Below, one piece after another: positions 19,342 to 32,205 of a stretch of 64,000 bases of DNA. Numbering within the stretch: the first letter of the stretch is position 1; each line of letters starts with the position of its first letter. The position numbers and the translations under genes were made by a program. Location: contig CACGWH010000005.1 in the NCBI GenBank assembly GCA_902576765.1, positions 1-64,000 of the forward strand, read 5' to 3'. Under the pieces are notes generated by a model. That model ran no database searches, was not told where the DNA came from, and saw only the letters and a program-made list of their open reading frames with translations. This DNA comes from an uncultured Pelagibacteraceae bacterium. GTDB taxonomy: Bacteria > Pseudomonadota > Alphaproteobacteria > Pelagibacterales > Pelagibacteraceae.

Positions 19342-19713
19342 TTATTTTACCTCTTTAAAAACTAAGCACACACCATTATTGCAATATCTTTTTCCCGTAG
19401 GTTGCGGTCCATCATCAAATATGTGTCCATGATGGGCATTACAATTTTTACAATGATACTCGGTTCTAGCATATCCTAATAGATGATCTGTTTTAGTTTC
19501 AAAAACATCTGGTAAGGATTGAAAAAATGAAGGCCAACCAGATCCACTTTCGTATTTTGTATTAGAGTCGAATAATTTTATATCACAATTGGCACAATGA
19601 TAACTTCCTTCTCTTTTTTCATGATTGAGTTCACTAGTCCCAGGCGGTTCTGTTCCATCCTCAAACATAACTAATTTTTGCTCAGCAGTTAAATTCGGAT
19701 TCTTTTTGCTCAT
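19342..19713 (-). CDS. msrB: Peptide-methionine (R)-S-oxide reductase MsrB
   Basis: 'GEGSYHCANCDIKLF'-like CxxC, 'SGSGWPSF', 'CKNCNAHHGHIFDDGPQPTGKRYCNNG'. Confidence 0.93.
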   Translation of the reverse strand: MSKKNPNLTAEQKLVMFEDGTEPPGTSELNHEKREGSYHCANCDIKLFDSNTKYESGSGWPSFFQSLPDVFETKTDHLLGYARTEYHCKNCNAHHGHIFDDGPQPTGKRYCNNGVCLVFKEVK

Positions 19714-19718
19714 TTTTT

Positions 19719-20612
19719 TTATAATAATTTAGCACATGATTGGTGTAAAAAAGAGTGTAATTCAACTAACTTATCAAAGTCTTTATTATATCCTCCGCCT
19801 AAAACTCCACAAAGAGGAACACCTTTAGAAAAGAAATTTTCTGTAACAATCTCATCTCTTTTTTTTATACCTAGATCTGAAATTTTTAATTTTCCCAAAC
19901 GATCATTAAAATGAATATCGACACCTGCAATATAAAATACATAATCAAAATTTTCTTCGTTTAATTGATTTAAATAGAATTTGAGTAATTTAATATATTG
20001 CTCATCTTCCATATTGTCTTCAAGCTCTACATCTAAATCACTAATAGATTTTTTAGCAGGATAATTTGATTTTGAATGCATACTAAAAGTAAATACATTT
20101 CTATTGTCTTGAAAAATATCAGCACTACCATTACCTTGATGGACATCTAGATCAACGATCAATATCTTTCCAGCTAAACCTCTATCAAGTAAATATTGAG
20201 CAGCTACCGCTACATCATTAAAGACACAATAACCTGCGCCGCCTTCATAATTTGCATGATGACTTCCCCCAGCAGTATTACAGGCAATTCCATTTGTAAT
20301 AGCTAGTTTGGATGCAAGCACTGTGCCACCTGTAGCTACCAAAGATCTTTGTACTACACTATCTACTAATGGAAACCCAATTTTTTTCACGGTGTTTTCA
20401 TCGAGAGTTTTATTTTTTACATTCTTAATATAAATCTCTGAGTGAGCTCTTTTTAAAGTCTCATCAGAACAAGCATATGGTTTATGAAATTTTTTAACTA
20501 TCTTTTTTTTTAATAGATAATTAGCAAGCTCACCAAATTTATTGATTGGGAATTTATGGTCATCACCAATTTTTGCAAAATAATCTTCATGATTTACAAC
20601 AGATAAATCCAT
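19719..20612 (-). CDS. Histone deacetylase family / acetylpolyamine amidohydrolase-like
   Basis: 'GGSHHANYEGGAGYCVFNDVAVAAQYLL', 'ILIVDLDVHQGNGSADIF' motifs. Confidence 0.9.
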   Translation of the reverse strand: MDLSVVNHEDYFAKIGDDHKFPINKFGELANYLLKKKIVKKFHKPYACSDETLKRAHSEIYIKNVKNKTLDENTVKKIGFPLVDSVVQRSLVATGGTVLASKLAITNGIACNTAGGSHHANYEGGAGYCVFNDVAVAAQYLLDRGLAGKILIVDLDVHQGNGSADIFQDNRNVFTFSMHSKSNYPAKKSISDLDVELEDNMEDEQYIKLLKFYLNQLNEENFDYVFYIAGVDIHFNDRLGKLKISDLGIKKRDEIVTENFFSKGVPLCGVLGGGYNKDFDKLVELHSFLHQSCAKLL

Positions 20613-20614
20613 AA

Positions 20615-21565
20615 TTACTCAATAACACGAATAGGTTTTCCATTCACGCAGGCTTCAAGGGACTCGATCATTTGATTGTAGAAAATGTTATAGTTTTCTG
20701 CAGTCACATAACCAATGTGAGGAGTTAATAATGCATTAGGTAGAAATCTTAACTTATTATTTTCTGGCAAAGGTTCTTTCTCATAAACATCAAGGCCTGC
20801 ACCAGCAATTTCGTTTGTAGATAATGCAATAATTAGATCATCCTCATTCACAATGGGGCCTCTTGAGGTATTAATTAAGAATGCTGTTTTTTTCATTTTA
20901 TCTAATTCTTTAAGGGTTATACAATCTTTGTAACGCTCACCACCTTGTACATGAATTGATAAAAAATCAGAATTCTTTATTAAATCTTCTTTACTGCAAG
21001 GAAGTACATCAAGTTCTTTACATTTATCTAAATTTAAGTTTTCACTCCAAGCCATCACCTGCATGTCAAATGCCTTTCCAATTTTAGCAACTTGAGAGCC
21101 TACTCTTCCTAATCCAATTAAACCTAATATTTTTCCTTTAAGCTCTACCCCTACTGTTGTTTGCCAGTATCCTTGATACATATTATCAATTTCTTCTTTA
21201 AAATTTCTTGCTAGTCCTAAAATTAATCCCCACGTTAATTCAGGTGTAGGATTAATATTTATTTCAGTACCACTTACTATAATTTTTCTTTTTTTAGCAG
21301 CTTCTAAATCTATTGCTTTATTTCTTGTTCCACTAGTCACTATAAACTTTAATTTATTTAAATTATCAATTAAGTTTTTTGTGATCGGTGTTCTCTCTCT
21401 CATTATTAACAATGCTTCAAAATCAGCTAATTGCTCTATTGCTTCAGCTTCTTCGATAAATGGTTCACTAAAAATTTTTATTTCATATTTTCCTGATAGT
21501 TTCTCTAAATCAACAAATTGTTGAGAAACATTTTGATAGTCATCTAAGATCGCTACTTTAAGCAT
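20615..21565 (-). CDS. D-isomer-specific 2-hydroxyacid dehydrogenase
   Basis: 'GKILGLIGLGRVGSQVAKIGKAF', 'FLINTSRGPIVNEDDL', 'GAGLDVYEKEPLP...NALLTPHIGY'. Confidence 0.93.
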   Translation of the reverse strand: MLKVAILDDYQNVSQQFVDLEKLSGKYEIKIFSEPFIEEAEAIEQLADFEALLIMRERTPITKNLIDNLNKLKFIVTSGTRNKAIDLEAAKKRKIIVSGTEININPTPELTWGLILGLARNFKEEIDNMYQGYWQTTVGVELKGKILGLIGLGRVGSQVAKIGKAFDMQVMAWSENLNLDKCKELDVLPCSKEDLIKNSDFLSIHVQGGERYKDCITLKELDKMKKTAFLINTSRGPIVNEDDLIIALSTNEIAGAGLDVYEKEPLPENNKLRFLPNALLTPHIGYVTAENYNIFYNQMIESLEACVNGKPIRVIE

Positions 21566-22451
21566 TTTTAGTTTCCTTATTTGATAAAAATAAACCTAAT
21601 ATAATCAAAATTGCTCCAATCAAATGAAAAAATTGAAACACTTCATCATAAATTACTATAGCCATGATTGAGCTAAATAAAGGTATTAAAGATAATGAAA
21701 TTCCAGCCCTGTTAGCACCAATGATAGATACTGCCCCAGCCCAACAGTAATAAGACCCAATGCTAGGAAAAAGAGCCAAAAATATTAAAGTATAAACTAA
21801 ATTTATATCAAAATTTATCGCTTGTCCGCTCGAGAGCTCATATAAAAATTGAGGAAAAACACTAATCAAACCTAATGTACAGATAACATGAACTAAAGTT
21901 AATAACGGAAGAGTAAATTTTTTTTTCTTTAAAAGAGTTGAGTAAATTCCCCAAGTAAGAACACCTCCGATCATTATTAAATCTCCTTTATTGAAATTAA
22001 GTGAGAGTAGAATGTCTAGTTTAAGTTTGGTAACAATTGCTAAAATTCCACCCACTGAAATAATCAGACCTAAAATCTGAAATTTATTTGTTTTTTCAAT
22101 TTTAAATAAGAAACAAAGTAAAATTATAATAGCTGGGATAGCTGCATTAAAAAGAGATGCATTTATAACCTGAGTATGAACTAAAGATAAATATGTGAAA
22201 GAATTAAATAAACCAACACTTGTTAGTCCTAAAAAAAATAATATGGGTAAATTATTTAAAATTGTGTTTTTGTATTTAATGATTTCTTTATAAGTAAAAG
22301 GTAACAGTATAATCCAAACAAGAGACCAACGATAAAATACCAAAGTCAACGGTGGAATTTCAGAAAAAAATGCATACTTTCCTATCATAAAATTTCCAGC
22401 CCAAAATAAGGATGCACATACCAGCATTACATATGCTTTAATGTTTTGCAT
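21558..22451 (-). CDS. EamA/DMT family transporter
   Basis: About 10 TM segments; duplicated EamA-like architecture. Confidence 0.85.
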   Translation of the reverse strand: MQNIKAYVMLVCASLFWAGNFMIGKYAFFSEIPPLTLVFYRWSLVWIILLPFTYKEIIKYKNTILNNLPILFFLGLTSVGLFNSFTYLSLVHTQVINASLFNAAIPAIIILLCFLFKIEKTNKFQILGLIISVGGILAIVTKLKLDILLSLNFNKGDLIMIGGVLTWGIYSTLLKKKKFTLPLLTLVHVICTLGLISVFPQFLYELSSGQAINFDINLVYTLIFLALFPSIGSYYCWAGAVSIIGANRAGISLSLIPLFSSIMAIVIYDEVFQFFHLIGAILIILGLFLSNKETKNA

Positions 22452-22454
22452 GAA

Positions 22455-23696
22455 CTAATTAAATCTTATTGAGCTATAAGGATCTAAATTTAGATTGGTG
22501 TTTTCTTTAGCTATCATTCCAGAAACAATCTTTCCAGAAATTGGTCCCAATGTCCATCCTAAATGATGGTGACCAAAACAATAAAAAACGTTTTTATATT
22601 TCTTAGATGGACCCATAACAGGTAAAAAATCTGGCAGAGTTGGTCTAAAACCTAACCATTCATCTTCATGTTCTGGAAGATCTCCCAACATATATTTAGC
22701 GTTATTAATTAAATTTTTTATTCTAGATTTTGATAAAGGATTTTCTAAACCACCAAACTCAACTGTGCCCACCACTCTTAATCCTTGCTCCATTGGAGTA
22801 ATACCAAAACCTCTATTTGAAAAAATAACTGGTCTGCTTAAAAGATGATCACAATTTTTGAAATGAACATGATAACCTCTTTCAGTATCAAGTGGTATTT
22901 TTTCACCTAAATTATCTGTTAATCTTTTTGAAAAAGCTCCACACGCAATCACAATTCTATCAAAAGTATATTTTTCATTTTCTGATACAAAAACAGGTTT
23001 CTCAGTATCAAATTGAATATTATTAATATTTTCCTTTTTAAACTTGCCACCTTTTTTTAGAAATAACTCAAAAAACTTTAATAAAATCTTTCTAGGATTT
23101 CTTGCATGTCTAGCGTAAGGATAATAAACACCTGCGTGGTAGAATGGTTTGATATTTGGTTCTAAATCATGAATTTCATCTTTAGAAACTAATTGTTGTT
23201 TTACTCCAAGCTCATCTCTTACTCTTATTTCTAAATCTCTACTCTTTAAATCTTTATCATTCCAAATATATAAAATACCCTTATTTTCAACCAAGCCATC
23301 TAACTCAATTTCATCAAACAGTTCATCATAAGCAGGTAAAGCTAGATCTAAGATTTGATGCATATTTTTTGCAGTATGCATCATTTTGTTTTTAGAGGTA
23401 TTTAGGATAAATTTAAAAAACCATGGCAACATCTTTGGTACATAGTTCCATTTCAGTGCCAAAGGTCCTGTGGAGCTTAATAACATTGCAGGCACATCAG
23501 CAAGTACGTCTGTTCTATTTAATGATAATGATGCATAAGGTGAAAAATGACCAGCATTACCATAAGAGGCAGCTGGACTTCCTGGCTCATCTCTATCAAA
23601 TATTGTTACGTCAAAGCCTTTTTTTTGTAGAAATAATGCATTCGAAATTCCTTGAATACCAGCACCAACTATTCCGATGTCTAATTTTTTACTCAT
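22455..23696 (-). CDS. FAD-dependent oxidoreductase, D-amino-acid dehydrogenase (DadA)-like
   Basis: 'DIGIVGAGIQGISNALFLQKKGFDVTIFDRDEPGSPAASYGNAGHFSP'; C-terminal 'GHHHLGWTLGPISGKIVS'. Confidence 0.85.
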   Translation of the reverse strand: MSKKLDIGIVGAGIQGISNALFLQKKGFDVTIFDRDEPGSPAASYGNAGHFSPYASLSLNRTDVLADVPAMLLSSTGPLALKWNYVPKMLPWFFKFILNTSKNKMMHTAKNMHQILDLALPAYDELFDEIELDGLVENKGILYIWNDKDLKSRDLEIRVRDELGVKQQLVSKDEIHDLEPNIKPFYHAGVYYPYARHARNPRKILLKFFELFLKKGGKFKKENINNIQFDTEKPVFVSENEKYTFDRIVIACGAFSKRLTDNLGEKIPLDTERGYHVHFKNCDHLLSRPVIFSNRGFGITPMEQGLRVVGTVEFGGLENPLSKSRIKNLINNAKYMLGDLPEHEDEWLGFRPTLPDFLPVMGPSKKYKNVFYCFGHHHLGWTLGPISGKIVSGMIAKENTNLNLDPYSSIRFN

Positions 23697-23747
23697 AGGA
23701 AAATTTATACAATTTATCTTTAAATAAAGTTAAGCGACAAATTATAC

Positions 23748-24875
23748 TTAAGCAATCAATTGTTGATTATGAACTCTAGCGCTCATAACTATTCCAAAAC
23801 CAATCATAGTTGCAAGCATTGAGGATCCACCATAAGACATAATAGGAAGGGGAGAACCAACTATAGGTAGTAAACCTAAAACCATGCTCATATTAATTGT
23901 AATGAAAACGAAGATTGCAGCTCCAAAACTGTAACAAAAAATCTTTGCGAAATAACTTCTGCAATTGGCACCAATAGCAACAATTCTGTAAATAATTATC
24001 ACATAGATGACCAAAAGGAGAGCTGAGCCAACAAAACCAAACTCTTCAGAAAAAAGTGTAAAAATAAAGTCAGTATGCTTTTCAGGTAAAAATTCTAAAT
24101 AACTTTGTGTTCCTTTTAAAAAGCCTTTACCAAATATTCCACCAGATCCCACAGCAATTTTTGATTGGATTATTTGGTATCCCGCACCTAAAGGATCTCT
24201 ATCGGGGTTTAAAAAAGTTAAAACTCTTAATTTTTGATATGGTTTCAAAAACGCAATAATAAATGGTAATGAAATTACAAAACCTAACATAGTATAAATA
24301 AAATATTTATGATTAATACCAGCAAACCATAAGACAGCTATACCACTTATAGCAATAAGAAGAGATGTTCCTAAATCTGGTTGTACAATTACTAAACCCA
24401 TTGGTAACATAATTATGATTAAAGATGTTAATATTGTGTAAATTGAATTTACATTTTCTAATTTCATTCTATGAAAATATTTTGCTAGACATAAAATTAT
24501 AACAATCTTCATAAGCTCTGAAGGCTGTAGATTAATAAAATAAAGATTAATCCATCTTTGAGAACCAGATGAGGTTATGCCAAATAAATAAGTAGCAACT
24601 AACAAACCAATAACTGCTAAATAAGAAAGGTAGCCTATTGAAAACCAGTATTTGATATTAATAAATGACATTATTAACATCATAATTGTAAAGACAACTA
24701 ATTTTGTAAAATGACTTTTGGTATGAAATAAAATTTCCCCACCATCAGTTGAGTACATTGTTGCTAAACTGATGAAACCTAATAATAAGATACAAAATAA
24801 TAAGATATAATCATAATTTCTAAATTTTTGAAAAAAATTTAGTCTATTTGTCGTTAATCTTGTGTGTTGATACAT
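23748..24875 (-). CDS. rodA: Rod shape-determining protein RodA
   Basis: FtsW/RodA/SpoVE family; 'GSGGIFGKGFLKGTQSYLEFLPEKHTDFIFTLFSEEFGFVG', 'PIMSYGGSSML'. Confidence 0.95.
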   Translation of the reverse strand: MYQHTRLTTNRLNFFQKFRNYDYILLFCILLLGFISLATMYSTDGGEILFHTKSHFTKLVVFTIMMLIMSFINIKYWFSIGYLSYLAVIGLLVATYLFGITSSGSQRWINLYFINLQPSELMKIVIILCLAKYFHRMKLENVNSIYTILTSLIIIMLPMGLVIVQPDLGTSLLIAISGIAVLWFAGINHKYFIYTMLGFVISLPFIIAFLKPYQKLRVLTFLNPDRDPLGAGYQIIQSKIAVGSGGIFGKGFLKGTQSYLEFLPEKHTDFIFTLFSEEFGFVGSALLLVIYVIIIYRIVAIGANCRSYFAKIFCYSFGAAIFVFITINMSMVLGLLPIVGSPLPIMSYGGSSMLATMIGFGIVMSARVHNQQLIA

Positions 24876-26759
24876 TTATATCTCCAAATATTTTTTATCA
24901 TTGATTGATTGTCTCATTTTGTGTCGATCAATTACTAATTTAAATAATTTTGTTGCCATTGGTGCTGCGGTAGCACTTCCGCTACCTCCATGTTCAACAA
25001 TTACACTAAGAGCATATCTTGGATTTTTATATGGACCATATGCTACGTAAAGAGCATGATCTCTTTCTTCGTAAGGAATTTCAAAAGTCTTTAAATCCAA
25101 TTCACGATCTCTTGCAGTAATCTTTTTTACTTGCGCCGTTCCAGTTTTTCCAGCAAATTGATATTTTAAATCATCAATTCTAGATTTGTAAGATGTTCCC
25201 CTTACTTCATTCGTTGAAGCAAACATTGCATCTTGAACAATTTTGATATTTTTTGAGTTCGTATAAAGTGGAGAAAATTTATCCATAGGAGCTACCTTAT
25301 TTTCATCATTGATCACTATTCTTGGATAAATCTTATGACCTCCATTACCAATTTGAGCACTCATTAAGCATAATTGTATAGGAGTTGTTTGAATATAACC
25401 TTGGCCAATTCCAGTTATTATTGTTTCTCCTAATAACCATCCTTGTCCTAATGCATTTTTTTTCCATTGTGTATTTGGAACTAAACCACTCTTTTCAATA
25501 CTGAATAGATCTCCGAAAACTTCTTTTCCTAATCCAAATTTTTTGGCTGTTTCACTTAATTTATCAACCCCAAGTTTACGAGCTATTTCGTAAAAATATA
25601 TGTCACAAGATTGTTTCATGGCATTCCTTAAATTCATAAATCCATGTCCCTCTTTTTTCCAACAATGATAAGATTGACCATATAATTCTAAAGGATGTTT
25701 GTGTCCTCTACATTGAACCGTAAAATTAGTATTAATAATTCCATTCTCTAAGGCTGATAAAGCAACGATGGGTTTAATTGTTGAACCAGGAGAGTAGTTT
25801 CCTTGTAAAGTCTTGTTTACTAAAGGCTTCATAGGATCATTACGGATTAATTGCCAGTCATCTTTACTAATACCAAATACAAACAAATTAGGATCAAATG
25901 ATGGAGATGAATGCATGGCTATCACATCTCCTGTATAAATATCCATCACACAAATAGAGCCAGCTTGATCTTTAAGGAGTTCGTTTGCTAATTTTTGTAC
26001 TTCTGTATCAATAGTTAGTCTTAAATTTTTTCCTTTTTCACCTTTCTGAAATTCTAATTGACTGATTCTTCTTCCGTAAGCATTAACCTCATATCTTTCA
26101 ATATCATTACTACCAATCAATTTTTTTTCAAAAGATTTTTCCAAACCAACTTTTCCTACCTTAAGCCCTGGAACGAAATTTTTCTTTATCACCTCTGTAT
26201 TTTCAATGTCATTTTGATTGGCTTGGCTGACATAGCCAATTAAATGTGTAAAATTTTCTTTAAATGGATAATTTCTTGAAATTGAAATAACAGGTTTAAC
26301 ACCATTCAAATCATATAAATGATTATTGATTTTAGAAAATTTTTGCCAACTCAAGTTATCTGAAACAATTAGGGTTTCCCATGGTTTTATTTGACTTTTC
26401 TTTTTTAGTACTTTTTTAAATTCTTTGTCAGATAACTCTAACAAGTCTTTTATTCGATAAATTACATATCTAAAATCATCAACTTGCTCAGGAATAATAT
26501 GAAGCTGATAAGCTTCAAAATTTCCAGCAATAACATTGCCAAAATAATCATGAAATTCACCTCTGACTGGAGCTAATTTCCATTCTCTAATTCTGTTTTT
26601 GTCTGAGAGTGTTAAATATTTTTTATTTTCTTTTACTTGTAAAAAAAATAGCCTGCTTATAATTCCCATCATGATAAAAAATTTTAAAGAGCCAGTGATA
26701 AACATTCTTCTATTAATAGAATTAAGTTTTTTTACACTGTCACTTGAAGAATTAATCAT
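24876..26759 (-). CDS. mrdA: Penicillin-binding protein 2 (MrdA)
   Basis: 'NYSPGSTIKPI' SxxK, 'AGKTGTAQV', position between rodA and mreD. Confidence 0.95.
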   Translation of the reverse strand: MINSSSDSVKKLNSINRRMFITGSLKFFIMMGIISRLFFLQVKENKKYLTLSDKNRIREWKLAPVRGEFHDYFGNVIAGNFEAYQLHIIPEQVDDFRYVIYRIKDLLELSDKEFKKVLKKKSQIKPWETLIVSDNLSWQKFSKINNHLYDLNGVKPVISISRNYPFKENFTHLIGYVSQANQNDIENTEVIKKNFVPGLKVGKVGLEKSFEKKLIGSNDIERYEVNAYGRRISQLEFQKGEKGKNLRLTIDTEVQKLANELLKDQAGSICVMDIYTGDVIAMHSSPSFDPNLFVFGISKDDWQLIRNDPMKPLVNKTLQGNYSPGSTIKPIVALSALENGIINTNFTVQCRGHKHPLELYGQSYHCWKKEGHGFMNLRNAMKQSCDIYFYEIARKLGVDKLSETAKKFGLGKEVFGDLFSIEKSGLVPNTQWKKNALGQGWLLGETIITGIGQGYIQTTPIQLCLMSAQIGNGGHKIYPRIVINDENKVAPMDKFSPLYTNSKNIKIVQDAMFASTNEVRGTSYKSRIDDLKYQFAGKTGTAQVKKITARDRELDLKTFEIPYEERDHALYVAYGPYKNPRYALSVIVEHGGSGSATAAPMATKLFKLVIDRHKMRQSINDKKYLEI

Positions 26760-27258
26760 TTAAACCTCTTAGGTAGTATTTAAACAAGGATGTAAAGACA
26801 ATATAAAATGAGAAAGTAAAAAAAGTATTAACTAAATAATTCATTAAAATTAAATCTAATGAAAAAAACAAAGTTAAAATTGAATAATTAAGAGAATTGA
26901 TTAAACTTATGATCAATAAAAAATAAAACCAATCTTTCATAGGATTTGGTCTAATTGTGATATTTCTTAAATAAGCCGTAGATATACATATTAAGGTGTA
27001 TGATAAGCTACTTATTCCCAAAGGTAGGCCAACTACAGTGTCATTAAATAAACCTGCGATGAATACAAGAATGTAATCAAAATGTTTGAAATCTTTTAAA
27101 GTAAAGAAAAAAATTAAAATAAATGGAAAATTGAAAGAAAAGTATTCTAGATTTAGATAATTTAAATCAAATTCATTCAACACAGATATATATAAAATGA
27201 GTATAGGTAACCAACCATAAAGCTTTAAAAAAGATCCTTTTGTTCTTAAACTAACCAT
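26752..27258 (-). CDS. mreD: Rod shape-determining protein MreD
   Basis: Small polytopic protein in mre operon. Confidence 0.8.
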   Translation of the reverse strand: MVSLRTKGSFLKLYGWLPILILYISVLNEFDLNYLNLEYFSFNFPFILIFFFTLKDFKHFDYILVFIAGLFNDTVVGLPLGISSLSYTLICISTAYLRNITIRPNPMKDWFYFLLIISLINSLNYSILTLFFSLDLILMNYLVNTFFTFSFYIVFTSLFKYYLRGLND

Positions 27259-28477
27259 CGATTTTTCCTTTGCTCAAAACACAATTCTTATATCCCGCAG
27301 TTCCCACAGTAAAACCTTTATTATTAAATAAAGATTTTCTACACTTATGACCATATTCTAAATTAAGTTTTAAAAATTTTAATTCTTCTGTATCCAAATT
27401 AAATTGGCTTATTGTTCTTTTTTGAGATGAAATTTCATTATTTAAATTTAAGACTTTATAATTAAGATTATTTATTTCGCTTTTCAAATTTTCATTTTCT
27501 TTTTGGAATTTTTTATTTGACTCTTCAATGATGCTTAATTCATCCTCTAAAATCTTTAATTTAGCATCTAATGGATTGTTTTCCTCAATGTTGTTATCGG
27601 TATCTGTTACATTTTTTGGAATTTCAGTTTCAGTAATTATTTCTGCAAAAACATACTTTAATTGAGAAAAATCACTGTAAAATTCAACTTGGTATTCATT
27701 TACTGAGCTTTCTCCAAAAGATTGAAGCTTTCCTATTGGAACACCACTTTTAAAAATAGCTCCAGTACCTGATGTGTATACGATGCTGTCATCTACTAAT
27801 TGATCTGAAAAACCTGACTTAATATACTTTATTTGACCATTATCTAATCCACTACCTGTTACGATGGCCTGGATATTTTGAGGAGCAATAGTCACTGGAA
27901 CATTTGAGTTTAAGTCAGACAATAATAACACTCTTGATGTTTTATAATTTACCTCGATCACTCTCCCAACTAGATAAGATTGATCATAAATATTTGTTCC
28001 AATTTTAATATTATCTTTACTACCTTTGTTAATAATTATACTTTTTAAAAAAGGGCTATCGTGATCAACAATAATTTTAGCTAATATTTTATCAGAGCTT
28101 GATACATAATCATTTATTAATTCTTTTAATTCTCTATTTTCATATTCAGTGATTTCATTTGATACATAACTTGATTTAAGACTTTCCAATTCATCGACAT
28201 TTTTTTTATATTTGTTAAAAAAAGTTGTATAGTCTTTTACTTGTATAAAGGTATCTTTAATCAAATTTTCTGGCACTGAAACGATAAATGATGATCTGTA
28301 TACCAATTCATTTATTACTGCTTTTGAGTATTTAATTACTTTAAAATCTAAACTTGAAAGAACGACTATAAATAATGAAAAAAATACTAAAGTAAGTAAT
28401 GAAAATTTTTGTTGAGTACTCTTTTTTAAAAAAGCAGATCTAATTGCAATTATAAAATCATCTCTGCTTGATGCCAT
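27251..28477 (-). CDS. mreC: Rod shape-determining protein MreC
   Basis: N-terminal TM, coiled coil, 'GSKDNIKIGTNIYDQSYLVGRVIEVNYKTSRVLLLSDLNSNVPV'. Confidence 0.92.
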   Translation of the reverse strand: MASSRDDFIIAIRSAFLKKSTQQKFSLLTLVFFSLFIVVLSSLDFKVIKYSKAVINELVYRSSFIVSVPENLIKDTFIQVKDYTTFFNKYKKNVDELESLKSSYVSNEITEYENRELKELINDYVSSSDKILAKIIVDHDSPFLKSIIINKGSKDNIKIGTNIYDQSYLVGRVIEVNYKTSRVLLLSDLNSNVPVTIAPQNIQAIVTGSGLDNGQIKYIKSGFSDQLVDDSIVYTSGTGAIFKSGVPIGKLQSFGESSVNEYQVEFYSDFSQLKYVFAEIITETEIPKNVTDTDNNIEENNPLDAKLKILEDELSIIEESNKKFQKENENLKSEINNLNYKVLNLNNEISSQKRTISQFNLDTEELKFLKLNLEYGHKCRKSLFNNKGFTVGTAGYKNCVLSKGKIDG

Positions 28478-28482
28478 CGCTT

Positions 28483-29517
<1,035 letters not shown>

Positions 29518-31092
29518 TTAAATACCTCTCATTTTTTCTTCTTGTTGCTCCATCATTGGCGCAGTTTTTTCTCTTTTTAAAATCATTTTGTTCAAAGCAG
29601 CAATATAAGCATTTGCTGAAGCGACCAATGTATCCGTATCTGCTGCTTGACCAACAGTTGTTTTACCATTTTCCTCAATACGAACACTTACAGTGGCTTG
29701 AGCGTCAGTTCCTTCTGTCACAGCATGAACTTGATATAATTGAAGATTAACATCATGAGGATATAAGCTCTTTATACATTTAAAGATAGCATCCACTGGA
29801 CCATCACCTGTCTCTGTAGCTGATTTAATTTGTCCATTAACATCTAATGTCATATCTGCTTTTTGAGGCTCACCTGTGCCCGCAAACACCTTTAACGATT
29901 TTAATACTAAATTGTTAGCTTTGTTATCTAATACTAAGCTGTCATCAACTAAAGCTATAATATCCTCATCATAGATATGTTTTTTCTTATCAGCTAATAC
30001 TTTAAATTTTCCAAAGGCATTTTCTATTACATCATCTGTTAGGTCAGCATAGCCAAGGCTTATCAATTTATCTTTAAAAGCATGTCTACCAGAATGTTTT
30101 CCCATAACTAATGAAGTCTGTTTAACTCCAACACTTTCTGGTGTCATAATTTCATAAGTATTTCTATTTTTTAACATACCATCTTGATGAATTCCTGACT
30201 CGTGAGCAAAAGCATTTTTACCAACTATTGCTTTATTAAATTGAACTGGAAAACCAGTTACATTTGAGACTAATTTTGAGGCTTTACTCAATAATGTTGT
30301 GTTGATACCTGTTTCATATGGCATTAAATCGTTTCTTGTTCTAATTGCCATCACAACTTCTTCTAAAGCAGCATTACCTGCCCTTTCACCTATCCCATTA
30401 ATAGTACACTCTATTTGTCTAGCACCAGCCTGAATACCTGCCAAAGAGTTTGCAACTGCTAAACCTAAATCGTTATGGCAATGTGTTGATAAAATTGCTT
30501 TATCTATATTTGGTACTTTATTTAACAAAGTTTCAATAATTTTTGTAAACTCTGAAGGAACGGTATATCCAACAGTATCTGGAATATTAATTGTTTTTGC
30601 TCCTGATTTAATAGCAAGCTCAACAGTTTTGCACATATAATCCATGTCAGTTCTTGTTCCATCTTCACAAGACCACTCCACATCATCAGTTAAATTTCTT
30701 GCATATGTAACATGTTCTTTAATTGAATCATAAACTTGCTCTGGCGTTTTATTAAGTTTATGTTTCATATGAAGCGGACTAGTAGAAATAAAAGTATGAA
30801 TTCTAAATCTTGGTGCATGTTTTAATGCTTCATAACATCTATCAATATCTTTTTTTGAGTGTCTAGCTAATCCACAAGGAATAGATTTTTTTAAAACTTT
30901 ACTAATTGCTGATACCGCCTCAAAATCCCCTGGAGAAGCAATTGGAAATCCTGCTTCAATAATATCAATACCTAATTCATCGAAGACTCTTGAAATTTGA
31001 ATTTTTTCTTCAAGACTCATAGATGCACCTGGTGACTGCTCACCATCACGCATCGTAGTATCAAATATAAAAACTTTATCTTTATCGGCCAT
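29518..31092 (-). CDS. leuA: 2-isopropylmalate synthase
   Basis: 'VFIFDTTMRDGEQSPGASM', 'STHCHNDLGLAVANSLAGIQAGARQIECTINGIGERAGN'. Confidence 0.97.
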   Translation of the reverse strand: MADKDKVFIFDTTMRDGEQSPGASMSLEEKIQISRVFDELGIDIIEAGFPIASPGDFEAVSAISKVLKKSIPCGLARHSKKDIDRCYEALKHAPRFRIHTFISTSPLHMKHKLNKTPEQVYDSIKEHVTYARNLTDDVEWSCEDGTRTDMDYMCKTVELAIKSGAKTINIPDTVGYTVPSEFTKIIETLLNKVPNIDKAILSTHCHNDLGLAVANSLAGIQAGARQIECTINGIGERAGNAALEEVVMAIRTRNDLMPYETGINTTLLSKASKLVSNVTGFPVQFNKAIVGKNAFAHESGIHQDGMLKNRNTYEIMTPESVGVKQTSLVMGKHSGRHAFKDKLISLGYADLTDDVIENAFGKFKVLADKKKHIYDEDIIALVDDSLVLDNKANNLVLKSLKVFAGTGEPQKADMTLDVNGQIKSATETGDGPVDAIFKCIKSLYPHDVNLQLYQVHAVTEGTDAQATVSVRIEENGKTTVGQAADTDTLVASANAYIAALNKMILKREKTAPMMEQQEEKMRGI

Positions 31093-31169
31093 AACTAATA
31101 AAATTTGGAAGATCTATAATACAATCTCTATTAGAAATTGCAAAATATTTATGAATTTAAAACTTAAAT

Positions 31170-32201
<1,032 letters not shown>

Positions 32202-32205
32202 CTAA